Below are positions 31,988 through 40,735 of a stretch of DNA of 64,000 bases, one piece after another. The notes under the pieces are model-generated. The model saw only the letters and a list, made by a program, of their open reading frames with translations. It was not told where the DNA came from and ran no database searches. Numbering within the stretch: position 1 is the stretch's first letter; each line of letters opens with the position of its first letter. The translations under genes were made by a program, and so were the position numbers. Source of the DNA: Actinomyces israelii DSM 43320 (GTDB taxonomy: Bacteria > Actinomycetota > Actinomycetes > Actinomycetales > Actinomycetaceae); NCBI RefSeq assembly GCF_000711965.1, contig NZ_JONS01000023.1, forward strand, positions 1 through 64,000. The letters are read 5' to 3'.

Positions 31988-33208
31988 TCAGGGCGTGGCG
32001 GAGGGTGCCGGGTCCAGCACCCGGACGTCGAGGTCCGTGCCAGCGGCGACGGCGAATCCGCAGGTCCCGCAGCACACTTCGACGATGGGGCCGTCGACGA
32101 CGAGTGCGATGGTCGTCGTGGGGGCCACGGGCAGGGTGATGGACGCGCCGTCCTTCTGCTGGACCCGGATGCCCGTGGAGGTGCGGTGGAGGACCGTCGT
32201 CGCGCCGGATCCGTCACCGATACGCAGGTCGCCGTCGGTGGGGCGCCACTGCGTGAGCAGCGGTGCGTCCGGCTCCCAGGCCCTGACCGCCGCCTCGACC
32301 TCGGGATGGACGCGCATGACCAGCTCGCCGTCGACCATCGACAGACAGTAGGCGACGCTGTGCGCCCCGGCCCAGCCGGCCTGCTCGTCGAGGGCGCCGC
32401 GCATCCAGAAGACGAGGCACGGCCGGCCCTGGCGGTCGCGGAAGAAGGAGGGGGCGTAGTAGCTCTCGCCGTAGGTCAGCCGGCGCCACGTGTCGGGGCG
32501 GAAGCGGCCGTCCTCCCAGCGCCCAGTGGCGTAGACCACGTAGTGAAGGACGTCGTCGTCCCATACCGAGGTCACCAGGACGTCCCGACCGTCGACCGTG
32601 AACATCTGCGGGCACTCCCACAGGGTCCCGGTCCAGACCGGATCCGTCTGCGCGCCCGACCGGGACGCGGCGATGCCGTCGTAGGCCCACGTGCGGCCGT
32701 CGGGCGAGGAGAACGAGGCCGCGGCCGCGGTCCCGTCGCTCAGGGCCGTGCCGACGAGCATGCGCCAGCAGCCGGCGTCCCGGAAGACGAAGGGGTCGCG
32801 GAAGGCGATGGCGTCGAGCTCGGGGGGCAGGTCGACGACGACTGCCTCCTTGACCCAGTGCGTCCAGTCGGGGTCCGTGGGACGTGCGACGCGAACGCGG
32901 CCGATACCGAAGTCGGGCACGTGGACGGAGGTGTAGTAGGCGCGTGGGCCCAGGTCGTCGTCGCGGGCGATCGAGCCCGACCACACGCCGTCGTCGCCGT
33001 CGCCGGGCTCGAGGGCGACCGGCTGCTCGCGCCAGCAGACGAGGTCGTCGCTGACGGCGTGGCCCCACCGGCACGCCGGGCTCCAGACCGTGCTGGCCGG
33101 CACGTGCTGGAAGAAGAGGTGGTAGCGGTCGTCGACGACGCTCAGTCCGTGGGGATCGTTGATCCAGCCGGACGTGGCGGTGAAGTGGATGCGCGGGCGT
33201 GAGGTCAT
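31988..33208 (-). CDS. GH32 beta-fructosidase (intracellular)
   Basis: A 406-residue GH32 enzyme. WINDPHGLS near residue 17 has the nucleophile Asp, AFRDPFVF the stabilising Asp and WECPQMF the acid/base Glu. There is no signal peptide, so it acts in the cytosol on imported fructosides. ATG 33208 is preferred over 33214 because AGGAGG then lies 6 bases upstream. It is divergent from the importer operon, with a LacI-type operator between them. In this context the likely substrates are inulobiose or short inulin oligosaccharides (inference); sucrose is possible. Confidence 0.9.
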   Translation of the reverse strand: MTSRPRIHFTATSGWINDPHGLSVVDDRYHLFFQHVPASTVWSPACRWGHAVSDDLVCWREQPVALEPGDGDDGVWSGSIARDDDLGPRAYYTSVHVPDFGIGRVRVARPTDPDWTHWVKEAVVVDLPPELDAIAFRDPFVFRDAGCWRMLVGTALSDGTAAAASFSSPDGRTWAYDGIAASRSGAQTDPVWTGTLWECPQMFTVDGRDVLVTSVWDDDVLHYVVYATGRWEDGRFRPDTWRRLTYGESYYAPSFFRDRQGRPCLVFWMRGALDEQAGWAGAHSVAYCLSMVDGELVMRVHPEVEAAVRAWEPDAPLLTQWRPTDGDLRIGDGSGATTVLHRTSTGIRVQQKDGASITLPVAPTTTIALVVDGPIVEVCCGTCGFAVAAGTDLDVRVLDPAPSATP

Positions 33209-33270
33209 GGTCATCCTCCTTGATGCGGCAGGGCTCGTGCCCCCGGTGGCGTTGGTTCCAGTATGGGGGT

Positions 33271-33300
33271 TTGACACGACGTTTTGGCAAAACGTATTGT
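33271..33300 (+). promoter_or_regulatory. Promoter of the sugar-importer operon
   Basis: TTGACA at 33271-33276, an 18-base spacer and TATTGT at 33295-33300. The spacer is almost entirely filled by a 17-bp palindrome, so a bound repressor would block polymerase. Confidence 0.65.
33279..33295. promoter_or_regulatory. 17-bp perfect palindrome, probable LacI-family operator
   Basis: ACGTTTTG-G-CAAAACGT. Length and symmetry suit LacI/GalR-family sites. It lies between the divergent GH32 and binding-protein genes and overlaps the promoter of the latter. The LacI gene at 38042 is the natural candidate regulator. Confidence 0.7.
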
Positions 33301-33376
33301 CATGCGTACGGGGTCACACTCGGGTGGCCCTGCTCCCCATCTGCACAGTCGCAAGAAGATCGGAGGCGAAGTGACG

Positions 33377-34708
33377 ATGCTTCGCAACAGTCCCCCACAG
33401 CCCCGGGGAGGAGGATCCTCACCGGGCGCGCACCTCGCCAGGCGGACCGTCCTGGCGGGAGGCCTCGGCCTCGCCACGGCGGCCACGCTGGCCGCATGCG
33501 GAGTCGGCGGAGGCGGGTCGTCCGCCAGCAGCAACTCCCTCACCGTCCTGGTCGAGGCGGGAGGGCACGGACAGCTCCAGCCCATCGCCGACCAGTTCCA
33601 GACGGACACGGGCACCGCCGTCTCCTTCGTCGAGCTGCCCTACGACGGCCTCTACAACCGTCTGAGCAGCGAGCTCAACGGCAACGCCGTGTCCTTCGAC
33701 GTCGCCGCTCTCGACGCCATCTGGCTGTCCGCGTTCCGTGGCGCTCTCGTCCCGCTGGACGACCTGTTCACCGACGAGGTCAAGAGCGACCTCTTCCCGT
33801 CTCTCGTCGAGGAGGCGGCACCCGACGGGACGTTCATCGGCATGCCCGCGTGGACCAACGCGGAGATCCTCTACTACCGCACTGACCTGCTGGAGGATCC
33901 CGCGCACCAGGCCTCCTTCGCGCAGGCCTACGGCTACGACCTCGTCCCCCCGACGACGTGGCAGCAGTACCGCGACGTCGCCGAGTACTTCAGTGAGACG
34001 GCGGACGGCGGCCTGTACGGCACGGACGTCAAGGGAGCCGTCGAGACCGAGTGGCTCGCCACGCTGGCCCAGACCGGTGAGAGGACCCTCGTCGTCGACA
34101 CGGACGGCACCGTGTCCCTGGGTAACGAGAACAGCCTCGCCGCCCTGGACTTCTACACGAGCCTCCTGCCGTACGCGCCCTCCGGGGCAGCCCAGCTGGA
34201 CTGGGCCGGCGCACAGAACCTGTTCAACCAGGGCCAGCTCGCCCTCATGCGCTTCTGGGCGCACGGCTACCGGCAGGTCCCCGAGGACTCTCCCGTCGCC
34301 GGACACGTCGGTGTCGCGCCGATGATCGGCGGAGCAGCGGGCCCGGCGGGCGTGCCCGGAGCGTGGTACCTCTCGATCGCCAAGGGCAGTCGCAAGCAGG
34401 ACAAGGCCCGCGCGTTCATCCAGTACGCCTACGACCACAACGGGCTGAGCATCGACACCAGCCTGGGCCTGGCCGCGCGCATCTCCGCCCTGGAGGCGCG
34501 CCAGGACGAGGCCGGCTTCGAGCACTTCGGCCCCCTGCTGGAGACGCTCAACGCGCCGGCCACCCTGCCCCGCCCGGCGCTGCCGCAGTGGCAGGAGATC
34601 GTTGACACGGTGCTCATCCCCATGATCCAGAAGGCGATGGAGCCCGACGCCGACAACGCCGAGCTCCTGAACGAGGCGCGCAAGGGGGTCGAGAACATTG
34701 TCGGCTGA
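33377..34708 (+). CDS. Sugar ABC transporter substrate-binding lipoprotein
   Basis: A 443-residue extracellular solute-binding protein (family 1). LARRTVLAGGLGLATAATLAAC combines a twin-arginine signal with the lipobox LAAC. The mature part has LTVLVEAGGHGQLQPIADQFQTDTG and VSFDVAALDAIWLSAFRGALVPLDDLF, followed by GMPAWTNAEILYYRTDLLED, typical of oligosaccharide-binding proteins. ATG 33377 is 10 bases after GGAGG; a GTG at 33371 is an alternative. It starts the importer operon and probably binds a difructose anhydride or fructo-oligosaccharide (inference from neighbours). Confidence 0.9.
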   Translation: MLRNSPPQPRGGGSSPGAHLARRTVLAGGLGLATAATLAACGVGGGGSSASSNSLTVLVEAGGHGQLQPIADQFQTDTGTAVSFVELPYDGLYNRLSSELNGNAVSFDVAALDAIWLSAFRGALVPLDDLFTDEVKSDLFPSLVEEAAPDGTFIGMPAWTNAEILYYRTDLLEDPAHQASFAQAYGYDLVPPTTWQQYRDVAEYFSETADGGLYGTDVKGAVETEWLATLAQTGERTLVVDTDGTVSLGNENSLAALDFYTSLLPYAPSGAAQLDWAGAQNLFNQGQLALMRFWAHGYRQVPEDSPVAGHVGVAPMIGGAAGPAGVPGAWYLSIAKGSRKQDKARAFIQYAYDHNGLSIDTSLGLAARISALEARQDEAGFEHFGPLLETLNAPATLPRPALPQWQEIVDTVLIPMIQKAMEPDADNAELLNEARKGVENIVG

Positions 34709-35654
34709 CACCTCCGCCCCCGCCCGTCCCACGCGGACCCGGCCCTCGCGGTCGCGCCGTCAGGGTCTCCAGGTCACTGACCGGCAGTTCGCCACGCTCC
34801 TCATGGTGCCGGCGACCGTCTTCCTCATCATCTTCGTCGGCTGGCCGCTCCTGTCCTTCGTGAAGGACTCCTTCTTCGACATCGACCCGGTCACCGGGCA
34901 GCGCGCCTTCGTCGCCCTGGACAACTACGCCAAGGCGATCGGCGGCTCGGCATTCCGCAACGCCGCGTGGCGGACGGCCGTCTACACCGTCATCGTCGTC
35001 TTCTTCGAGTTCTGCCTCGGTCTGGCGGTCGCGCTGCTGTTCTCCCTCATCGGCAACTCCTCGCGGGTGTTCCGGACCGTCTTCCTGTACCCGCTCATGA
35101 TCGCCCCGGTGGTAGCGGGCCTGCTGTGGCGGTTCCTGCTCATCGACAACTTCGGGATCGTCAATGAGCTTCTCACCCGCGTCGGGGTCCTGGACTCAGC
35201 CAGCGACATCGCCTGGCTCAGCAACCCGGACATCGCCCTGTTCTCGGTGGCGATCCCCGACATCTGGCTGACGACGTCCTTCATGACCCTCGTCCTGTTC
35301 GCCGGGTTGCAGAACATTCCCGGCGACGTCATCGAGGCGGCGCGGATCGACGGCGCACGCGCCCCGACGATCCTGTTCCGGATCATCATCCCGCTCCTGC
35401 GCCCAGTTATCGCCGTCGCGCTCATCATCCGCGGTATCGACGCCGCCCGCGCCTTCGACGTCATCCTCATCCAGACCAACGGTGGCCCCCAGAACAGCAC
35501 GGAGGTCATGTCCATGCTCATCTACCGCACGATGGTGAGATTCGGCGATCCCGGACTCGCGAGCGCAATGAGCACCCTCTACCTCATTGTCATGATGGTG
35601 GTCGCCTCGATCGCGGTGCTCGCCATCTGGAAGCCCGGAAGCGAGGAGAACTGA
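34698..35654 (+). CDS. Sugar ABC transporter permease (MalF/UgpA type)
   Basis: A 318-residue permease with six hydrophobic helices. After an Arg-rich N-terminus come LLMVPATVFLIIFVGWPLL and, near residue 215, the EAA loop EAARIDGARAPTILFRIIIPLLRP that docks the ATPase. TTG start at 34698 overlaps the binding-protein stop by 11 bases, with AAGGGGG upstream. No ATPase gene is in the locus; actinobacterial importers of this type often share one MsiK-like ATPase encoded elsewhere. Confidence 0.93.
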   Translation: MSADTSAPARPTRTRPSRSRRQGLQVTDRQFATLLMVPATVFLIIFVGWPLLSFVKDSFFDIDPVTGQRAFVALDNYAKAIGGSAFRNAAWRTAVYTVIVVFFEFCLGLAVALLFSLIGNSSRVFRTVFLYPLMIAPVVAGLLWRFLLIDNFGIVNELLTRVGVLDSASDIAWLSNPDIALFSVAIPDIWLTTSFMTLVLFAGLQNIPGDVIEAARIDGARAPTILFRIIIPLLRPVIAVALIIRGIDAARAFDVILIQTNGGPQNSTEVMSMLIYRTMVRFGDPGLASAMSTLYLIVMMVVASIAVLAIWKPGSEEN

Positions 35655-36493
35655 TGGAAGGCCTCCAGGTTAAGCGCACACCGACCAGGATCATCCTGTG
35701 GGTCGTGCTGGTCGTGACGGTCCTGCTCTATGCGTTCCCGTTCCTCTACATGCTTCTGACGTCGTTCAAGGCGCCGTTGGAGACGATCGCGGTCCCGCCC
35801 AGGATCCTGCCGAGCCACTGGACGATCGAGAACTACACGACCGCACTGTCGCGAGAGGGAGTGCTCGCCTCCTTCGTCAACGGCGCCATGACCGCCGTGC
35901 TGAGCACGGCCGTGTCCCTCGTGCTCGCGGTCCCGGCGGCGTACGCCGTGACCAGGTTCCGCACCCGCTACGGCCGGATCTTCATCGTCCTCGCGCTGGT
36001 CATGAGGATGGTGCCGCCGATCGCCGTCGGCGTGCCGATGGTCCAGATCTTCCAGTCCATCGGCCTGTACGACACGACCTTCGCCCTGGCGCTGGCGCAC
36101 GTGACCATCTCCCTGCCGCTGTCGGTATGGCTCATGTCCAGCTTCTTCGAGTCCGTCCCGGTCGAGCTGGAGGAGGCGGCGAAGATCGACGGGGCGAGCC
36201 GGCTGGGCGCCCTGTGGCGCGTCGTGCTGCCGGTGACCTCGGGAGGCATCGCGGTGACCGCGATCTTCGCGTTCCTCGCGTCGTGGAACGAGTTCCTCTT
36301 CTCGCTCCTCCTGACCGCCTTCCGCTCCCAGACCACGCCCATCGTCATTGCGAACTTCCAGACGCAGTTCGGACTGGACTGGGGCGCCATGACCGCGCTC
36401 GCCGTCCTGTACTCGCTGCCCGTCATCGTGCTGACGATGCTCATGCAGCGGCACATCGTCGCCGGTATGACGCTCGGCGCCGTCAAGGGCTGA
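35654..36493 (+). CDS. Sugar ABC transporter permease (MalG/UgpE type)
   Basis: A 279-residue permease with six helices. LYAFPFLYMLLTSFKAP is the conserved first periplasmic turn, and EEAAKIDGASRLGALWRVVLP the EAA loop, followed by AIFAFLASWNEFLFSLLL. It starts one base into the stop of the first permease (TGATG). It forms the membrane channel together with that protein. Confidence 0.94.
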   Translation: MEGLQVKRTPTRIILWVVLVVTVLLYAFPFLYMLLTSFKAPLETIAVPPRILPSHWTIENYTTALSREGVLASFVNGAMTAVLSTAVSLVLAVPAAYAVTRFRTRYGRIFIVLALVMRMVPPIAVGVPMVQIFQSIGLYDTTFALALAHVTISLPLSVWLMSSFFESVPVELEEAAKIDGASRLGALWRVVLPVTSGGIAVTAIFAFLASWNEFLFSLLLTAFRSQTTPIVIANFQTQFGLDWGAMTALAVLYSLPVIVLTMLMQRHIVAGMTLGAVKG

Positions 36494-36537
36494 CCGGCAC
36501 GTGAACCGCCAGTCCCTATGAGAGGAGTGAGGAAGCC

Positions 36538-37890
36538 ATGACCGCACCCAACAGGTACGACGTGACCGAGTGGCCCGGGGGCGACCCCTACGACGACATC
36601 GGCGCCGTCATCAACAGCATCATCGCTGACGTCAAGCGCCGTCAGAGCACCAAGGACGAGGACGACGGCGGACGGCCGGGAGCCGTCATCATCATCCCGC
36701 CCGGTGACTACCACCTGCGCACGCAGGCGGTCATCGACATCAGCTATCTGCGGATCGAGGGCTCCGGGCACGGCTTCACCTCCTCGAGCATCCGCTACAA
36801 CGTCCCGCCGCAGCAGTGGGACGCGCTGCACGAGCTGTGGCCGGGAGGCAGCCGGGTCCTCGTGGACCTGCCTCCCGACGACGATGGGGACCAGGCCGCG
36901 GGCGCCGCCTTCCTGGTTGCGCGCGAGGGCAGTCCCCGGATCAGCTCGGTCGAGTTCTCCGGCTTCTGCATCGACGGGCTCCACTTCAGTCCCGACGGTG
37001 TCAGCGAGAACCCGGAGAACTCGTACCGGAACGGCAGGACCGGCATCTACGTCAGGGATCCGAATGACTCGTTCAGGATCTCCCAGATGGGGCTGGTCTA
37101 CCTTGAGCACGCCATCACGATGAGAAAGGCCGACGCCCTGTCGATCCACGACAACTTCATCGCGGAGTGCGGCAGCTGCATCGAGCTGCTCGACTGGGGG
37201 CAGGCCTCCAAGGTGACGGACAACCTCATCGGCGCCGGGCCGCACGGACACTCGATCTACGCGGAGAACCACGGCGGGCTGCTCATCGCCACGAACAACG
37301 TCTTCCCCCGGGGTGACAGCAGTGTTCACCTCTCGGGCGTGACGCGTTCCCTGGTGAGCGCCAACCGGCTCCACTCCTTCTACCCCGGGGTCATCATCGT
37401 CGCCGGCAACAGCGCTGAGAACCTCGTCGAGGGCAACCATCTGCTGCGGGACCACGAGCCCTGGGCGCCCTTCCTGGAGGTGACCAACGGCCGCGACGAC
37501 TCCTACGGAGTCATCCATGTGGAGGGCAACGACAACACGATCGTGGGCAACCACGTGTCGATCTCCGTGGACTCAACCACCCTGGAGGCAGGGCCCGAGG
37601 CGATCGTCGGCGTGCGACTCGCCTCGGGGAGGGGGAACTACGTCTCGACGACGCACGTCGTCGCTCACGACGTCGCCCGCAGCAGCGGGGAGTCGGCCTT
37701 CGAGGCGCAGGTCAGCGCGCTGCTGTCGAGTGCGGACCTGCGGGCCCTGGACGTCGTCACGGTGCACGTCGACTCCGCCTCGACCGCGAACACGGTCATG
37801 GACTCGGGCACCGAGGCGGAGGTGGTGATGGACCGCGGCGCCAACGCGTTCCGCCCCACCCCGCGCCTCGGGACGGTCCGGGACAGGTGA
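36538..37890 (+). CDS. GH91-family protein: inulin fructotransferase / difructose-anhydride hydrolase, cytosolic
   Basis: A 450-residue right-handed beta-helix protein. YDVTEWPGGDPYDDIGAVINSIIADVK, AVIIIPPGDYHLRTQAVIDISYLRIEGSGHGF, SYRNGRTGIYV, GLVYLEHAI, AECGSCIELLDWGQASKV, NNVFPRG and LHSFYPGVIIV match the GH91 pattern I know from Arthrobacter inulin fructotransferase and DFA-III hydrolase. There is no signal peptide; the ATG follows GAGGAAG. Compared with the second GH91 copy it has about 20 extra residues near the C-terminus (SSGESAFEAQVSALLSSADL). Cytosolic location and length near 445 favour a DFA hydrolase rather than a secreted fructotransferase. This is inference; the two activities share one fold. 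Confidence 0.82.
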   Translation: MTAPNRYDVTEWPGGDPYDDIGAVINSIIADVKRRQSTKDEDDGGRPGAVIIIPPGDYHLRTQAVIDISYLRIEGSGHGFTSSSIRYNVPPQQWDALHELWPGGSRVLVDLPPDDDGDQAAGAAFLVAREGSPRISSVEFSGFCIDGLHFSPDGVSENPENSYRNGRTGIYVRDPNDSFRISQMGLVYLEHAITMRKADALSIHDNFIAECGSCIELLDWGQASKVTDNLIGAGPHGHSIYAENHGGLLIATNNVFPRGDSSVHLSGVTRSLVSANRLHSFYPGVIIVAGNSAENLVEGNHLLRDHEPWAPFLEVTNGRDDSYGVIHVEGNDNTIVGNHVSISVDSTTLEAGPEAIVGVRLASGRGNYVSTTHVVAHDVARSSGESAFEAQVSALLSSADLRALDVVTVHVDSASTANTVMDSGTEAEVVMDRGANAFRPTPRLGTVRDR

Positions 37891-38041
37891 GGGGCGTGCG
37901 GTGCAGCGGTGGTGGCGGCTCCGGGCGGCCGGCTGCCGGGGGCCCGGAGCCGCCACCACCGCGGACCGTGACCGCATGAGCAGCGGGGGAGGGTACAAAT
38001 GGTGTTGTCACCGTCCCGGACACGCAGGGAAGGCAGGTCGC

Positions 38042-39091
38042 ATGGCAGCGCGCAGGGGTGTGGGAATCCGCGATGTCGCGCGTGAGGCCGGAGTCTCGGT
38101 GACGACGGTGTCGCATATCCTCAATCGGGTCCCCTACGCGCGCGCCAGTGACGCGACACGTGAGCGGGTACGCGCGGTTGCGGCTCGACTCGGCTACGAG
38201 CCCAACCGCATGGCCCGCAGCCTTCGCACTCAGAGGTCGGACATGATCGGCCTGCTCAGTGAGGACATCGCGACGACGCCCCACGCCGGCCAGATCATCC
38301 TGGGCGCCCAGGAGGCGGCGCGTGAGGCAGGGCTGACGATCGTCCTGGTCAACACGGAGCAGGATCCTGAGGCTGTCGACAGGGATGCCGACGTCCTGCT
38401 GCGCCAGTCCGTCGACGGTGTTCTCTACGCGACGATGTACCACCGCGTTGTCAGGGTTCCGGGAGTGCTCTCCGGCATCCCGACCGTCCTCATCGACGCG
38501 CAGGATGCGCAGTCACGTGCGCCCTGGACGGTTCCCGACGAGGCGTCCGGGGCGCGTGCGGCTGTCGAGGAGCTCATCGAGCATGGACACCGCCGCATCG
38601 GGTTCCTCACGAACACGGATGACGTGCCCGCCACCCACGGTCGGCTCGCGGGGTACCGGACCGGCCTGGAGGCCGCGGGTCTCGCCGTCGACGACTCACT
38701 CGTCGTCGCACGCCCGTCCGAGACGCCCGGCGGGTACGAGGCGGCCCTCGAGCTCCTGAGCCGGGATCGGACGGCGACCGCGCTGTTCTGCTACAACGAC
38801 CGCATGGCGATGGGAGCCTATCGCGCAGCGGCGGAGATGGGACTGCGCATCCCCGACGACCTGTCGATCGTCGGCTTCGACAATCAGGAGATCATCGCCG
38901 AGGGCCTGTTCCCCGCGCTCACGACGGTGGCACTGCCGCATTACGACATGGGCCGGTGGGCGACCCAGCAACTCATCGCGATACTCGCCCGCGACGAGGA
39001 GGACGGTCAGATGGACGGTCCCGACTCGGCCGTGCTGCCGTGCCCTCTCGTACGCCGCTCCTCCGTCGCGTCGCCCCGCGCCCGCGCATAG
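38042..39091 (+). CDS. LacI/GalR-family transcriptional regulator
   Basis: A 349-residue repressor. The helix-turn-helix is GIRDVAREAGVSVTTVSHILN at residues 8-28, followed by the hinge GYEPNRMARSLRTQRSDMIGLL and the sugar-binding domain with GYEAALELL, ALFCYNDRMAMGAYRA and LSIVGFDNQEIIAEGLFPALTTVALP. The ATG at 38042 puts the HTH at the usual place and has GGAAGG upstream. It lies between the two GH91 genes. Its likely operator is the 17-bp palindrome at 33279-33295. The inducer is probably a fructose-derived sugar (inference). Confidence 0.92.
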   Translation: MAARRGVGIRDVAREAGVSVTTVSHILNRVPYARASDATRERVRAVAARLGYEPNRMARSLRTQRSDMIGLLSEDIATTPHAGQIILGAQEAAREAGLTIVLVNTEQDPEAVDRDADVLLRQSVDGVLYATMYHRVVRVPGVLSGIPTVLIDAQDAQSRAPWTVPDEASGARAAVEELIEHGHRRIGFLTNTDDVPATHGRLAGYRTGLEAAGLAVDDSLVVARPSETPGGYEAALELLSRDRTATALFCYNDRMAMGAYRAAAEMGLRIPDDLSIVGFDNQEIIAEGLFPALTTVALPHYDMGRWATQQLIAILARDEEDGQMDGPDSAVLPCPLVRRSSVASPRARA

Positions 39092-39248
39092 GGACGTCGG
39101 ACGCCGCTACGGGCTCCGGGGACCTCTTTCACCGGGAGGCCGAACAGCCGAACCGGTTGAGTACCGACTCATCACCGGGACGATCCCAACGATCGATCCT
39201 CGAGGTGGCAGAGGCTCATTCATGCTCACTCACGAAAGGAGGCAGCAC

Positions 39249-39401
39249 ATGAACACCCACGTCCCGCTGACACGACGCGCCGCCCTTCGCGCCGGCACCG
39301 CAACCATGACAGCGCTGGCGGTCCACGGCATGGCAGGAGCGCCGACGAGCTCGGCCTCGCCGGCCAGGGGAGCGGATCGAGCGTCCGCTCCGGCCCCATG
39401 A
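39249..39401 (+). CDS. Detached twin-arginine signal peptide ORF (50 residues)
   Basis: An ATG with a strong AAAGGAGG site opens a 50-codon frame: PLTRRAALRAGTATMTALAV is a Tat signal (RR, then hydrophobic core), followed by HGMAGAPTSS and an Ala/Ser/Pro stretch ending in TGA. It has no mature domain. The GH91 pseudogene starts 100 bases downstream without a signal of its own, so this looks like the separated leader of a formerly secreted fructotransferase. It could also be an independent small protein. Confidence 0.55.
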   Translation: MNTHVPLTRRAALRAGTATMTALAVHGMAGAPTSSASPARGADRASAPAP

Positions 39402-39441
39402 GGGTCGTCGCCGGCCGCGCGCGGCGGTCGCAACCGCATGT

Positions 39442-39459
39442 GGGTCTCCTGTGAGACCC
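39442..39459 (+). other. Stem-loop between the Tat leader ORF and GH91 copy 2
   Basis: GGGTCTC, loop CTGT, GAGACCC: a perfect 7-bp stem 42 bases before the ATG of the GH91 pseudogene. Possible mRNA control or terminator element. Confidence 0.4.
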
Positions 39460-39500
39460 GCGACCACACCTCACACGAATCGACACAGAAGGATCATGAC

Positions 39501-40684
39501 ATGGCAACCGTGTATGACGTGACGGACTGGAAGCCCCGAGGCAAGCCGCTCAACGTCTACGAGGACATCGGCGCGGTCATCAACGCGATGATCGCGGACA
39601 TCAAGTCCGCTCAGACCGACCAGGCGGCCAAGCCCGGCGCCGTCATCTACATTCCGCCGGGTGACTACTCGCTGAAGACACGCGTCGTCGTCGACATCAG
39701 TAACCTGACGATCCGGGGATCCGGCCACTCCGGTACAACACGGATGACACGTCATCGTGGCACGAGATCAACCCGGGATCCAGCCACGTACGGGTCGAGA
39801 ACACCGACGGAAACGGCGAGGCCTTCGTCGTGATGCGCGAAGGATCTCCCAGAGTCGGCGCAGTCGTCTTCGAGAACTTCTGCCTGGACGGCACGTCCTT
39901 CGGGTCCGATGAGAACTCCTACGTCAACGGCAAGACAGGAATTCTGATTGAGACGGACAATGACGCCTGCCGGGTTCGAGACATGGGGATGGTGTACCTC
40001 GAGCACGCACTCATCGTCCGCGGCGCTGACGCCCTCGATGTCTCGGGCAACTTCCTCACCGAGTGCGGCAGCTGCGTCGAGCTTCTCGGCGCAGGGCAGG
40101 CGACGAGGGTGTGCGACAACCACTTCGGCGCCGGCCCGTACGGTTACTCGCTGTTCGCGGAGAACCACAACGGTCTGCTCATCAGTGGAAACAACATCTT
40201 CCCGCGTGGGATCGACTCAGTCCACCTGCGCGACTGCTTCCGGACGAACGTGTCCTCCAACCGGATGCACTCCTTCTACCCTGGCATGATTACCCTTGAG
40301 GGAACCTGCAAGGAGAACCTCATCTCGTCCAACATGTTCGAGCGTCAGGTCGAGGGATTCCCACCGTTCATCGACGTGAGCAACGGGCTTGACGACGACT
40401 TCGGAGTTGTGCAGGTCAACGGCGATGGAAACACCGTCGTGGCGAACCACGTGACGCTGATCATCCCTCCGGAGAGGCTCCATCCGGCGGGGGTCGTCCC
40501 GACGGTGTTCCGTATCAGGCGCGGAGACCAGAACGTCGTGGGGGCGAACCATGTCGTCTCGAACCTGGAGCTCATGACTGTCTACCTGGACGCGGAGACG
40601 ACGAACTCGCACGTCTTCGACTCGGGAGCGGAGAGCCAGTTCCACAGCGACTCCGAGAGCTTCGGGTTCCGTCCGACGCCGTAG
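39501..40684 (+). pseudogene. GH91 inulin fructotransferase, second copy, frameshifted
   Basis: From ATG 39501 the frame gives YDVTDWKPRGKPLNVYEDIG, then AVINAMIADIK, IPPGDYSLKTRVVVDIS and GSGHS. It then leaves the family and stops at 39833. From about 39731 another frame continues: RYNTDDTSSWHEINPGSSHV, MREGSPRVGAVVFENFCLDG, MVYLEHALIVRGADALDVSG, ECGSCVELLGAGQATRV, NNIFPRG and SFYPGMITLEGTCKENL, ending FRPTP. Compared with copy 1, 19 bases are missing after GSGH, so FTSSSI is lost and the frame shifts. The C-terminus lacks the insert of copy 1 and is closer to the secreted-fructotransferase type. Repaired length is about 400 residues. Confidence 0.82.
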
Positions 40685-40735
40685 GACTCGCCGGGCGTGG
40701 CGAGACCGACCAACGATCCGCGCGATCCGAGCCGT

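Noticed and set aside
39141-39171. A second LacI operator (AACCGGTT and TGAGT/ACTCA stems) before the Tat-leader ORF
   Set aside because: The arms are short and share no sequence with the clear 17-bp site at 33279.
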